Positions 48,542 through 60,976 are shown, numbered from the stretch's first letter. The stretch: DNA of 64,000 nucleotides from Coniella vitis (GCA_011317545.1 WUJK01000005.1:1488001-1552000), one strand, 5' to 3'. The notes: generated by a model from the letters alone, not told the origin. Translations and numbers: made by a program.

Positions 48542-51365
48542 TGTGGTCGCGGAAGCCAAGTGCGGGACAAGCAGCGTAAAGCAAGACACTGCTGGAGAAA
48601 TCGCAAGCCGAGTTCGAGAGCTGGACGGCGGAGAGCGAGGGCGAGGCGGCAAGGGCGAGGACGAGGGCGACTGCAGGCTTACAAGCCTATTGAGAATCCG
48701 ACAGTGCGACCGAGTCGCGGACAAGAGAGATTGTCGTTGTATGGGAAATGATTCTGAATGCCGAACCTAGGAGAAGTTGTTTGAAGCAAGGCTACCGCAT
48801 CTGGCCGGGAGTGTCGTTGGAGTTGCCGTTTGCGCCTTGCATCTGGCCAAGCCGTGCCGCGGGATTTGTTCAGGCGACTCGCGCTTGGGTTGGGCTGGGC
48901 CTGGGTCGGGCGAGGTGGACTACTGGGCCTGTCTGGGCTTGCTGGGCTTGCTGGGCTACTAGATCGGCTAGCAGGTGCAAGTTGAACCGGCTAGGCTTTG
49001 CTGGGCTTGCTGGGCCTGGACTGGGCCTAGGATGCCAAGGATATCTTGCTCGAAGAAAGGAATGAAGCGAACAGAGGATGGCCATGGCCCACGAGGGGAC
49101 GCACGAGCACAACGGATAGAGGCCCCAGTGGGTAAAATGACGCCAATTCAATTTGTTTCCAGCCAGCCCCCCCCCCCCCGGAAGGGGCTGTCCAGAGCTT
49201 ATGATTATACTTAATAAGCCATTTATACTCAGCACTGCCAAGATACCTGGCATAGCCTGGCAGCCTGGCTTGCCTGACAGTCTGAGTACGGCGGGAGCCC
49301 AGAAGCAAGGGGGCAGCACTAATACGACACACAAGGCAAGCGCACCTGAATCAATCAAGAAGGCGGCCCCAGCGGACTAGGAGCGAACTATCAGGAAGGA
49401 GTCTCGAACTGCAGGTGGTGTATCTGTGCATGTACTATGAAAGCGGAAATGAGGATGACGAACTGTCCGGCAAGACGTTTTGAAGGAATGGAAGGAGCGC
49501 CGAGCATGAGCCTGAGCCGCAGACAAGGGTGTAATGTGGTCTTCTCTATCGTGTGGAATAATAATTAATCACGGCTGTGCTTGCAAGAAGACGGTTCATC
49601 ATTCATTGCGGAGGAGATTGGTAGAGCAGTGAAGCCCGCTCTGCCACTGTGAGATAACCCCCTGTTTGACAGTTCGCGCAACGTGGGATCCCCTGGAGAA
49701 CTGAGCCCCAGCACGGGCGGTGTCTGCCACAGTGGATCTTGGTAGCACTGGAGGCCCATCTGGCTCGGCCCAATGGGTACATAGTACGTGAATTCACTAA
49801 CGCGTTTCCTAACACGGACCGCCTAAAAAGGGGCATCTATTACATCTGATGTGATGATTATAGTACAAGAGACTCGTGGGATGTACACAAGTTCCATGCC
49901 AGCTGGTTTTTGAAATGCCCTATACTATGAATATAGTAAGTGCTGGCAGACACAGCGATACTTTTCTTGGCAAAGTATGACTAATTCTGTTGCACCGCCA
50001 TCCTCTTCACCTCAGTGCCGAGGAATACGATGTATTCTCCCAACCATAGCCTTTCCCGCTTTGGCTCCTATCGATACGAGCAAGACGAAATTTATTCCAC
50101 AACGCAATGCTCAGCAAACTGAAACCAAGAATCAAAATGAAAGGAGAGACGCCTGAGAATGGTCGAACACTAGATCTTGCAAGTGCAAACTCAATATTTG
50201 AACCCGTCTGCGTCGCCGATATTTCTTCCTTGCATCTACCAACAGTATGCACGTTGTAAATAGTGTCCAGAGTGCCTCGACATGCAAACGTGTTGTGTAC
50301 ATGTTGCTTCTAAGCAACACTACAGTCAGCTGTCATTGAATAGTCTCGCAGCAAGGCGGTTGTGGCCTGCAGACGCATGTCTTTCCTTGCTGGTCTCCGG
50401 AAATCAGCGATCACATGGCGGCGACATAGTGCTCTTTGGGCGCGACTGGAAAAGAGACAGGTAATGTGCCAGACCTTTACTATCTATAGAGTCCAGTAGG
50501 CCTGGAAATGCTCCGAGACGGTCTTCAATGTTCGTAGGGATACTATGTATAGTAGTAGTATGGACGAACTTATGATTGGGCGACCAATGTTCTCGTAATG
50601 TGCTTAGTCACTGAAGTGCCACAAAGTACGTACCCAAGTGAAACTCGTGCTCGCAGTGTGGACAATGCAGCCGAGTCTTGGTATACTTTGGACCTAAGTG
50701 TCTTTAAATTACAAGCAACACAGCCTTGGACTGATATGTAATGTGATCGGTCCTCCGGCTCTCCTGAGAAACAAGGTTTTGGTCTTTTGAATGAATTGTA
50801 CGAGGGAAAAGAAAACTCAGCTTCTTGGTTCCACTGCCTAGGACGTAATAAAGGAGAAATGGTCCTCAAGCAGTCGGTTGAGAGCCATTGTTCGGAATTC
50901 CCACGGCTATCTAATTATCGCGGGTACTCGGTGTTTTGATATCAATACATTCGTATGCTCGCAACAGGATCTCACTGAGTCTCTGAGTACGTGCGTCTTG
51001 CACTACGGCGTTTGAACTCAACTTGGTGTTTGTATACGGAACACTGCTTATTACAGATACTCAATAAAAGAGGATGTTCCAAAACAGACCATCACTATCT
51101 TATCTGTTCAGTCAATGATCGGCCAGCCCGCACTTCATTCGTCCCTTTTTGGCAAGTACTGTGAGCCCTTTTGCAGGCATCCTCCTACTTTGTAAGCAGC
51201 TAGGTACTCCTCGCGGCTTCTCGTCTGTTTTCTGCCCCTGAGAATTATACCCGACTTTTCTTCTCACGAGGGAAACTTGTCACTGAACTCTGCAAGCCAA
51301 CACCAGTCCTGCAACAACATTGACTTGCACCGTTGTGTTCTCTCCAATCTCTACACTCCAGCACA
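48542..51365. other. Shared divergent intergenic region
   Basis: Lies between the ArfGAP (minus) and the cupin_5 gene (plus). It holds short imperfect CTTGCTGGG repeats (48930-49020), a C-tract near 49168 and two TACTATGTA/TACATAGTA copies (49778, 50541). A minus-strand frame at 50007-50250 contains one hydrophobic helix, but I cannot support it as a gene. Confidence 0.5.
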
Positions 51366-52112
51366 ATGGCCACCCGCGTGCAAGAGATCAAGCCATTCTT
51401 CATCGCCCCCAAGCCCGGTGCAGACGGCAACGTCTCGGAACCCCCGGCCATCGCCTCCCTCATCAACTCTCTTCAGATGCTCACCCACATCGAAGGCGGC
51501 TACTTTGTCGAAACAGACCGCGATCCGCTGCTCATCCCATCGCCCTTCCCGCTCGACGCAGCTTCGCAGCGGACACTTGAACTCGTGGCAGCCCAGGAAC
51601 AACAACAGCAGCAGCAGCAGCAGCAGCATTCACAACCCCAACCTCAACAACTGTCCGCGATACCGCAACGCCCAGGATTTGACCCGCGCGTCCGCAACGC
51701 AAGCACAACCATCTTCTACCTCCTCACCCCCAACTCACCACAGGGCAACTTCCACCGCAACCGCGCGAGGACAGTGCATACCCTGCACAAGGGCCGTGGG
51801 CGGTACGTGCTGATCCACCCAGACAGACGCATTGAGACCTTTGTGGTTGGGCAGGACGTAGCAAAGGGAGAAAGGTTGCAGTGGATCGTTGAAGGCGGTA
51901 TCTACAAGGCGAGTTTCCTCTTGCCCGATGTGGCTGCCGAGGGAGGGAGAGGCGAGGAGCAAGGAGAGAGCAGAGAGGGCTTGTTGATATCCGAAACGGT
52001 GGTGCCTGGGTTTGAGTTCTGCGATCACGATTTCTTGACGAGGACGGGACTGGCGGCCTTGGTGGATGAGGACGGGGTGCAGCAGCTTGAGAGCTTTGTT
52101 AGGCAGGATTGA
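51366..52112 (+). CDS. Cupin_5 (DUF985) domain protein
   Basis: One exon of 248 residues from the ATG at 51366 (context CACAATGGCC). Features of the cupin_5 family are the N-terminal SLINSLQMLTHIEGGYFVET, then STTIFYLLTPNSPQGNFHRN, with ERLQWIVEGGIYKASFLLPD and a C-terminal VPGFEFCDHDF. This is a small beta-barrel fold of uncertain activity; relatives include putative sugar-binding or epimerase-like proteins. Between the second and third strands a poly-glutamine run (about residues 78-87) and a Q/P-rich stretch are inserted. A second low-complexity insert (GGRGEEQGESREG) breaks a late loop. The protein has no signal peptide, so it is probably cytosolic. Confidence 0.85.
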   Translation: MATRVQEIKPFFIAPKPGADGNVSEPPAIASLINSLQMLTHIEGGYFVETDRDPLLIPSPFPLDAASQRTLELVAAQEQQQQQQQQQHSQPQPQQLSAIPQRPGFDPRVRNASTTIFYLLTPNSPQGNFHRNRARTVHTLHKGRGRYVLIHPDRRIETFVVGQDVAKGERLQWIVEGGIYKASFLLPDVAAEGGRGEEQGESREGLLISETVVPGFEFCDHDFLTRTGLAALVDEDGVQQLESFVRQD

Positions 52113-52241
52113 CGAGTGGGCTTGCCTTGCTGCGGACCCGTTCGTGTCTGCACCTGTCGAGGCCACGTCTTTGCCATGTGCCTGCTTGAAATGGTGGCAT
52201 TGATCGGAGTGTGGCTGTTCGATGTGCTTGATGCGTATAAA

Positions 52242-52247
52242 AATAAA
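52242..52247 (+). terminator. Polyadenylation signal AATAAA of the cupin_5 gene
   Basis: AATAAA within TATAAAAATAAAAG, 130 bp after the stop codon. Confidence 0.5.
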
Positions 52248-52350
52248 AGTCTATGGAACTGGGACCTGATTCACTCCCTGATAAGTGAGTTGGATTACCG
52301 GGACATATAGCCCTGCTGTTCAGAAGCCAATCCTGCTTCGACACGCTATA

Positions 52351-53762
52351 CTACCTTGCCTCGTCCCCAGGCTTGCGGCCGATCACAATGTGTAGATTGA
52401 TGTACAAATGTACTGTTCTATCCCTTAACGCTGCCCTGACGGGAATCAAAGAGAGCTGATATGGGGATCGATCCGTGTTAGCCAGGTGACTGAAACGAAA
52501 TAGTAGCAGAAGATTGCCTTTGGTAGCAAGAAGAAAAGAAAAACACACACACACAAAGACGGGGCTGGAAACTTGCCTCATGTTCCGCTGCCGACATGCC
52601 ATTAACGCGTGACTGATATGCACCACTCAGCCCAGACAAATGGTTCGATATCATCTCCTCCATCCAAAAGCCCAGCTCCTTTTGCTCCTGGTCCTCCGGC
52701 CAGGGACAGACAGGCAAGCGGATGATGCGTTCCTGCACATCCACAAAGCCCGCCTGCTCCAGCCATCCCTTGAACTTTGGCGCATCATCAACCGGCTTGC
52801 CCGCCACATGGCTCAGGTAGGCCACCTCGGATATCCACCGCTCCAGCGGGTGGTCTACCGGCCTGTTGCCGTCGCCGCCCTCGCACAGCAACTCGACCGC
52901 CGGCTCCTGGCACTCGAGCCAGCCGCCCGGGTTCAGCTTGTCCAAGGCCTGCTGGACGACCTGCGCGTAGGCGTCGTCCCAGCAGCCGTTTGTGCAGCGC
53001 GTGTGCACGTAGTCGAGGTCCGTGTCGAGCCACTCCTGCGACGAGTCGTCGATGCAGAAGACGACGTTGGGCGGCGTCTCGGCGGGCTGGATGTGCGAGA
53101 GGTCGGTGCCGATGATGAGCTCGGTCTGCGGGAACTCGGCGGCAAAGTCGAAGCACCAGTCGCCGGTGCCGGTGGCGACGTCGAGGACGCGGCGCGGGTA
53201 GTGCGTCTGGGTCCAGGGCGCGAAGCCGTTGACGCCGCCCATGGCGCGCCGGATTATCTCGTGGAAGAGGCGGAGGCGCTCGAGTTCTTTGGCATCGTTG
53301 GGGAACCAGTAGGCTGGGGAGGCACAGGAGGTCAGTCACGGAGGGAAACACTCAGTTGTGTAGAAGGAGGGCACGGGAGAGAAGCCCGTCGTCGTATGTA
53401 CGAACCTCCCTCTCTATAAGCGTGGTATGTCCGCCCATTCTCTTCGCGGTAGGCGAGAACACTTTCCGTCAGGGATTGGGCATATCTAGATCGTACCAAG
53501 TCAGTACTCACAGCGAAGTGCTCGGATACGGGGTGGTTGGTAGATACTTGCGGTAAAGACTCCGCCTAGTAAGGGTTCAAGGGAGACTGTCAGAGGATGT
53601 TGAACCGGACAAGAACGGGACAAGAACGGGGAGCAGGTCGAGAAGAGAACTCACAGGGCCGTTACTCGTCAGAGTCTCTGTGAAGGTAAACTGGAAATCC
53701 TCCGCAGAGTTCTCCGCTGTGCTAGACCGGTCCAAGTCACGTTGATCAGGGTTGCTGGCCAT
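52351..53762 (-). CDS. LaeA-like SAM-dependent methyltransferase
   Basis: I modelled five exons (53655-53762, 53512-53546, 53406-53485, 52577-53313, 52351-52455), 354 residues. The core is secure. ENGRTYHAYREGAYWFPND is the entry motif of this fungal family. Motif I is RVLDVATGTGDWCFDFA, then IIGTDLSHIQ, DLDYVHTRCTNG, LNPGGWLECQE and the end VHLYINLHIVIGRKP. LaeA and its relatives affect secondary metabolism and development in the nucleus; other members methylate small molecules. Intron 4 appears to begin with GC (GAG/GCAAGT), as no good GT fits the frame. Exon 2 depends on a CAAG acceptor and is uncertain. A Zn2Cys6 factor lies 3 kb away on the same strand, but no biosynthetic enzymes are near. 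Confidence 0.85.
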
Positions 53763-55713
53763 CGCATCTCCCTATAGCAGCCTACGATATAGCACTGGGC
53801 AGCCTCACTCAGCGCGCGCCAGGACTGGCTTTTGGTGGTCACTCGGCTTTGGAAGAAGCGGAAAATCAAGTGGGCAAGGAAAAGAGATGGGAACCAGGTC
53901 AACGAGCACATTATCGAGGACTCCCACGTCCTCTGGAGGGCCCAGTATGCCCCAAGGACATCCAATGGGCACTCATGTCCAGGACCCAGCCATCGTGCAG
54001 GACAGTGCCTCCTGGCTCTCGGCAGTACTTAACCCAGCGAGCTGGGTCAAGCGGAGCTATCCGCCGTGGGGCACGCCTTATAGGATACTATGTACACACG
54101 TCACATTATGTACTAAACATATATGCGTAGCTTCGACCGCTGTGAAGTGTTGTTCCCAGGATCGCTGACGTGCTAGGCGTACTAGGCCATGCCAATGATC
54201 CAGAGGGTGGCAGAGAAGCAGCAGTAACTCTGCCGGCGAGGCCAAGCTCATGCTATCTTCTCCCTTTGCCTTTGCTTCTCCCTTGAAGACTTGCACTTGA
54301 GACCTGTGCTAGTCTCTTCCGTCTTCTTTGACTAGTGTTGTGTTAGTGGGGTACTGGCCACCGAGAGCAGCTGGAGAACCCAAAGCGAACCAGCAAAACA
54401 AGCACCAAAAGAAAGAGCAGTACGGCGATGAGATACGGTCGGTCTGCGCGTTCTGCCCGGCCATCGCTGGGGCCCCGTCAAGTGCTGGTGAGGGATCAGA
54501 GTGGTCTCGGCCCTACTTATCTCGTGTCTGTCGCGACGCAACTTTGCACGAGGCGGTGAAGGCGTTGAGGACGACTTCTCTGCATCGCAGCCTGCAGCCG
54601 CGTCTTTCTCTCCTCGTCCATAGTCACTCGCACGGGGACAAGACGTACTATGTACAATGCAGATTCAAAAAGCTTCGCGTCCCCGGGCCAGGAATGAGCG
54701 TCTGCGACGGCTGCATGGCCAGGGTCTGCTGGAGATAACGTCGCGGTTCTTTGCTATGTAGGCAGTGGCGGCAATGTCGGCTTTACGTAGCACTCGGTCA
54801 GTAAACAATGACTGTCACAAGAGTTGCTTTTCCGTCGTGCTTTGGCGCCAGCATAACGGCAATGCCCGTGGCGCTATCCCAGCCATTCCGCCCGCCTCAC
54901 ATTGTATGGGCATCAGCAGCGTCCCGACTGTGTGGTAAGGTTGGCTTATTACTGCCCAATCTTGGATCTGCATGGGGCGGTCCCGACACACTGGGTCCAC
55001 GAAAGCCCCTGAGCCCTGAGCCCCAGCGGCAACTGCCCTGCTCCATCAAACTTTTTACGGGGGACGTCCTGTGACTGGCTGGGTTGGACACCAATGGGCT
55101 GCTCAACATGTTGCAGGCCTGGAAAGTCAGACCATCGCTTTTCTGGAGGCGCTCAAGGTTGTTTGCATCGATCTCTTTATTAGAGGAATATTCTAACCCA
55201 TTTGACCTGATGTCAAACCAACAATCGTCGAATTTCGCACATGCACTCGCACTCGACCATCCTGTTTCTTGACCATCCGTTCTCATTCCAAAACTCCGAG
55301 GTTTTCCGCCTCCATGACCGACGTAGCCGTAGGCGACGAACTGTGCCGCGAATAGAGAGCTACGTTCCTCTGGGCCCCGGGGCTGTTGACTCACGGACTT
55401 GCCATCAACCGGGTGTTATTGTGCAATGGATAGCGTCTTTGATCGACTTGTTTGACCTCATTGAACTCGCTGTAGTGCACACGTTCGTCGCTAGGAACGC
55501 GAGTTTGGCGAACAATTGGGATCCTGGTCCTGGCGATGCAGACCCGAGGTCTTGTATTTCTGCAGTATGGGAAATAGGTTCGACTGCCGTGAAACAGCCC
55601 ATCCGAGTGTAGAACGAAGCCTTGACCTCGGGTCGATGGCTGGCGACGTGCTGGGATTTATTGAAGAGCCATTACAACTCGGGCCAGCTGGACGTTAGGC
55701 TGCGCGATGGGCC
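53763..55713. other. Methyltransferase upstream spacer
   Basis: No gene seen. Two TACTATGTA copies (54086, 54646) lie here. Open frames are short and lack protein-like features. Confidence 0.5.
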
Positions 55714-55965
55714 TCAACCAAACTTTCGGGAACCGCCCTTGTGTTTCTCGTCCTTCTTGCCCTTCTTGCCCTTGCCAATGAGCTCGAGATGCCCGGCACG
55801 TTCACCCAGCAGCTTCTCCGTCTGCGCAACCATTCCTGACGTGTACTTCTTCTGCAACTTGTCGGCCTTTGTCGACTTTTGTTTCTTGACTCTTGCACCC
55901 TTGTTTTGTTTGGCCTTGGAAGCCGGGGCGGGCTTGGCTTTCTGCTTTATCGCGCCCTGAGCCAT
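55714..55965 (-). CDS. UPF0390 / DUF2462 small basic protein
   Basis: A single exon of 83 residues starts at the ATG at 55965 (MAQGAIKQKAKPAPASKAKQ). It is very basic and ends in lysine/glycine repeats (GKGKKGKKDEKHKGGSRKFG). The MAQG start followed by a Lys/Ala-rich stretch is typical of the eukaryotic UPF0390 family (Leydig cell tumor 10 kDa protein homologue in animals). Function is unknown; a nucleolar or RNA-linked role is a guess from the charge. An in-frame upstream extension to 56067 lacks the family start and is not used. Confidence 0.85.
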   Translation of the reverse strand: MAQGAIKQKAKPAPASKAKQNKGARVKKQKSTKADKLQKKYTSGMVAQTEKLLGERAGHLELIGKGKKGKKDEKHKGGSRKFG

Positions 55966-56578
55966 GATGTGTCGGTCAGGCGAGGAACTTGGTCGCCAAG
56001 GGCGAATCGCTGAGGTATAGGCGCTGTCGGCTTGGAGCTTGAAGAGAAGGAGAGAAGAAACTGGCAAGGTCGCAGCGGAAAAAAGAAGTGGGCCGCGTGT
56101 CTTCCGATAAGATAAGAATCCAGAATTAATTAGTCATTCATTTCATCGCCGTTGGGGATTTGGACCTTCTCTCAACGCACGCCTCACTGCTTGAATGCTA
56201 ACAAGGCATCAGTTCTTGGTTCAAATATCCCATTTCCAATCCCAGAGAATGTCGCAATTGGATAGTCTCTACCGAAGTGGCTGAGTATGTCGTATGCCTG
56301 AGGAGCAATGTCCAATTCCAAATGCCGCCTGCAGCGCTGTGCAAATTGACCCTAACCCTCTTTGTGACTGCTAGATGGGGAAACCGCGAGGCGCGCTTGA
56401 GCTGGCATCAACGCCCCCCACTTGGCCATGTGCAACGCCGTCGCTCTCTGAAAAGCATCAAACCACAATCTACAAGAAACCGCCATCCTTATTATTACAA
56501 GTTTGTACCCGGCGGTACCCCCGTACTTTCGGCCAATCCTGGATCTTGTCAGTTTGCTGCCCAGGGACCCACTGTCGC
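55966..56578. other. Spacer between UPF0390 gene and Zn2Cys6 gene
   Basis: No gene seen. It should hold the UPF0390 promoter (minus strand) and the 3' end of the transcription-factor gene. Confidence 0.5.
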
Positions 56579-58981
56579 TCAGGACCAGTCCTGAATCCAG
56601 GGCGAGGCTGAGTCAAGCCTAGCCTTGCCCTTTGGCTCAAGCCAGCCTGGGTCAGCATCATCAGCCTCGCCAGCCCCGCCATCTTCGTCAGCCTGTTCAA
56701 CGCTGCTGCCCACCAGCCATGCAACCACGCTCAGCGCTCCTTTCATACTCTGTTCAGCCACCTCCCAGTCTTCGAGCGCCATTTGCACCAATCCGATTGT
56801 CAGCATGCTCTTGACAAACCGTTCATGACGCGTGCCGCGCGACGCTGGAATCATGCTCAGCATAATCCACACAAACACCCCGAGAACCGTCTTCCAACTG
56901 CGCAAAGGAACCTTCCATACGGTCGTCCACAGCTCAAGAAACTCCACCTCGCTGCATACGGCCGGATCTCCAAGGCGTCTACGCGCCATGATTGCCCGAG
57001 TATAGATCAGAGCTGCGCGTCTGACTGCCTGGTACATGATATCCTGGGTAGTATATGCCACATACGCGCCATCAAAGCCTGCAGAGCTGCTCGATTCGGT
57101 CGGACTCGGGCGGCGAGAGGACTGCCGTGAAGCTGTTCGCGACGGTGATCCTTTACTGGACGCTGCGCTAGATCTCGCGTGCCTGGGATGTTGTAGGGGA
57201 ATCCGCTGACGCTGTCCTCCCGGGCCCTCTGGAGCCAGATTCGAGATACGTTCGTGCACCCAGGCGGATGTACTCTGGACTTTCTGGAGGTCTTTCTCAG
57301 ACGGGCATTTGGGCAGCCCCAGGACCAAACCAAGCAAGAAACGCATATCGTCCAAGATTTGTGCCGTGGCTTGGTGCAGATGCAGGGCTTCAGCACATTG
57401 CGAAAATGAGGCTAGCGTTGGTACCAGTGGTGTGTTCAGAGAAAGCCGGAACGGAACGTGGGCCATTTCGCGAAATTGGAACTCTGGTCCGTTCTGCAGA
57501 TATGGAGGGACTTCAAATGACAATGCTATGGCGACGTCGGACCTGATTGCTGTTAGCATGCTTCCCAAAATCCATCACTGTGGTGGCATGCTTCTGGCTC
57601 TCTTACACAATCACCAACTTTGCCAGCAGGCCGCCGAGACCCAGACTCGCGAAGCCGCCACGGAGTCTTATCATTTCCCTCAGCCCGGTTAAATGCGCCT
57701 TCAAATCAGCCATGTTGCCCCAGTACCACTCATTGATCATGAGTTGCATCACGGCGGCAACAGCCTCATCTGTCGTTGACCCTCGGCTCCGCAAATGCTC
57801 CGTTAGCATTTCGATGGCGCGGCATTTGTGCGCCACTGCAGTTGTGCTCTCAATACTCCCGACCTCGCTCATGAAGCATGAAGAGGTGTAGATGGCTGTC
57901 TGTATGAGTAGCGGACTATGCAGGCAAAAGGGAATAAACTGCCTCATATAAGCGTTTGCGTTGGCGTCAGGGTCGTTATCGAGGGATGCTCGGAAGCGAG
58001 ATATGAAGTTGACGACTACATACAATTCAGTCAGCATACACGTTCGGTGATCTCCATCTCTGATCTGTCTTGCAACTTACAGAACCGCAATAGTTCAGCA
58101 TCCTGGCGGGTTGGTTCAAGATGGAAGGTTGAGCAGCCCTCTGTGGGACTCGACAGTAATTGTTGGTTGAGCCAGTACAAGATCTCGTCACTCCTCTCCG
58201 TTTGCCACTGTTGGGTGAAGCTAACAGGGAATGCAAGGATCTTGTCCAACAGCAAGTCTGCAGCCTGAAAGGTATCGGAATATGGGATTTCTGATGTCCT
58301 GCAAAGGTTGGGGCCGGGGGCTGTGACAGGACCGGCCCCCTGCCACTGATCCCTCCATCCTGAGGCATCATAATCGACAGGTGACGGCCAGCCTCCGGCG
58401 TGCAATTGGAATGGTTGGTGCTGTTGCTGTTGCTGGTTGCTAAGCGGGTGTGTCGGTAAAAGCGGCCATGCGACGCCGTCTACGGCTATGAGTTCGTCGC
58501 CAATGAAGGCTGCTGGAATCAATCCACAAGGCAATGTCGAGATTGCGTACGGACTCGGCCCGTCGTTGCGTCTGTCCGGGCCACCATATCAGCCAGGCTT
58601 TTTCTTCACGACAGCATGAGAATACGAAAAGTGGGCAAACCTGCGGCTGGTCGTCATATATTCGCAAACAGGCGGCGGGAATCTTCTTGCGCAATTACTA
58701 CATGGCTGGCCTTGATTGCACTATGGTAGCCTCGGATGTCAGTCAACAGAGTTCCGTGGGTGCTATGCCGCCCATTTTGCGGTTTCTTCTTTGTTTCCCA
58801 CAAAAGACGGAAGCCATTCCTCCAGGGCGCCATTACCGCTGGCATATCAGCGCAACTGGTCCGAGGTGATGCTCACCTTTTGCTTCCTCCGTCTGCACTC
58901 TCCACAGGATACTGGCACCCTCTCGGAGCGCAAAGGGCGTCCCGCTGCGCCAGCATAATGAGACTCGGACATGATGCGCAT
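56579..58981 (-). CDS. Zn2Cys6 fungal-specific transcription factor
   Basis: Five exons (58877-58981, 58641-58720, 58081-58571, 57607-58015, 56579-57542) give 682 residues. The zinc cluster is Cys26-x2-Cys29-x6-Cys36-x5-Cys42-x2-Cys45-x8-Cys54 (VSCGECRRRKQK joined to CNQGQPCSNCARRFPPPVC). It is complete only after splicing: the first intron separates Lys35 from Cys36. Such GAL4-type domains bind CGG-containing sites. The large middle part (FVNFISRFRASLDND, MRQFIPFCLHSPLL, HLTGLREMIRLRGGF) matches the fungal-specific regulatory domain with its MIRLRGG motif. A five-glutamine run lies after the DNA-binding part. Target genes are unknown. ATG 58972 is an alternative start three codons downstream. 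Confidence 0.93.
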
Positions 58982-60920
58982 GTGAGATTGACTTGTGCCC
59001 TTGGGACCATGAGAGCCGGAACTCGGGAACAGAGTGATTGAGAGTATTTGAGCTCGATGCTTATTCTGGGTATCGGTGTACAAGTGTGTAACTTTGCCCT
59101 GGGAACCGAGAATGTGATATACGCGCAAGGCTGCTATGAGGTAGTCTCGTGGTAGCTGCTCCGGGGCAGCATCAAGAGGCCTCAAAGAAACTAGGAGAAA
59201 GTGGCGAAAGAAGCGGTTCGATATTGGATGTCTGGTTTCAGGCTAGGGACTTGGTTAAATAAATACTACAGGACACTGGGCTGCACCCAGTGGTTCTTGG
59301 TGGTTTTTTCTTTTTTGTGTTCTCGTGTTTTCTTTTTTTCTTCTTTTTTTTTTTTAAGAGCATGGAGCAGCAGAAAGAGAAGGAAATACAAAAAACATGG
59401 GATGAAGCAGCAAGGAACTTCAGCTGGAGCCTCGACGACAATCCATGATAGGTCATGTCGAGTCCGCGCCAGTGCTCGTCAGCAAACGAAGTCTCAATTT
59501 GCTTTTTCTCTTGCTCCTCCTTGTCACCATGTGTCCTGAGACAAGAGTCAGGTGCCAAGTTTGCATGGCGTCAATCGGCGAGCAAGGCCCTCAGGCCCTC
59601 CAGAATAGTTCCTGAGCCTATTTCGACGACAAGTCGGCAGAACGGCTCTCGTAAGATGACTCGTCGTCAAGCCACCGAACCCCATTACAGGCTACCGGTG
59701 CCGGGACGGGGGTTGTTCCAAGGGAAAAGCGTGCCCCGTGGGGGGAGGGAAGAGTGACATTGGCGTGGGAAATCGTGCGGGCTTGCGGCACGATATACAA
59801 GAGGATGCGCGGAAGAAAGGGACTCGCACTACAGCAAGGCGGACCCAGTCAGCTGGTACATCCAGCCAGTAACCTCGACCTTGCGTCTCGGGACCTTGTG
59901 GTGTGCGGCAGTTGGGAGAAGGAGGGGGGAACGACTCCGGCTGGACGCCATGTGCCCCAGCGAAGCAGAGGCAGCCACCCACTCACAATGCAGGTTGCGC
60001 AAACAAAAGATCAGAGCGATTCTGCAGTGTGAAACAAGCCTACGTCTTAGTAGGGCCGCGAAAAAAATAGGAAGCTAGCCGCCCTTCTCACCCGCATACA
60101 CACACAACAAAGTATACATATGCCCGTGCCCAGCAGCAGGATCGGCGGCGCAGAGGAGACGCGGTGTCGCCCATCCAGCCTCAGGCTCTCTACATGGCGA
60201 TGTCTTCTTCCCAACATGGAAGGTAACAAACCAAAACACACACACACAAACAAGACATAGGACCATGCCTCATGCTTTCATCAGACGTCCAAGACTGGCT
60301 AGTGGCCTTGGCGGTGAAGCTGAAGGGCTGTTCTACGAGCTGTGGCGGCCCTTGATTACATGGAATGGGCCAGATCCAGCCCGGGCGCGGTGTGCGGTTT
60401 TGTGTCTCTCGTTTCTGCTAGCTGAGCCTCATTTGACGGGATACAGAGCAGACAAACGGCGGTGGGGTGGACCACTAGTCGGTGGAGGGACAGGGACGAA
60501 AAATACAGAAGGGGGCAGATCTTGACGTCGTTTTACGGAGTTTTGCTTCCTAGAATGGATGGGCTACGCGTACGAACACTGTCGTGTTGGCGGAAAACAA
60601 AAAAAGAAAAAGAGGTGACGATGATTGCTGATCCGTACAAGTACGAAGTTTTGCAACGCAAGCCCGAGTACGACATCACAGATCTTCCCCGGGAACAGAG
60701 TCTTCCGATGCGAGCCTGAAGCCTGCCCTCTACCCTCGGTCCAGGTTTTCCCGTGCTTCGCCCCTAGTCATCGTCGCCCTCGCCCTCGCCCTCGCCCCAG
60801 AAACCCCAAACCCCCCATGTTGCATGACGATATATTGTCCAGCCCTACATGGTCCCCCAGAGAGATTCTCGAGTTGGTAAGGTCTGTATGCAGGATTGAT
60901 GAGGTAGATAGGCGAGGTGG

Positions 60921-60923
<3 letters not shown>

Positions 60924-60974
<51 letters not shown>
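60924..60974. repeat. (TG)n microsatellite, about 25 units
   Basis: Uninterrupted alternating TG after GGTGGGTA. Confidence 0.95.

Positions 60975-60976
<2 letters not shown>

Noticed and set aside
50007..50250. Minus-strand frame with one hydrophobic helix followed by basic residues
   Set aside because: No ATG start and no further exon or family match; too short to support.
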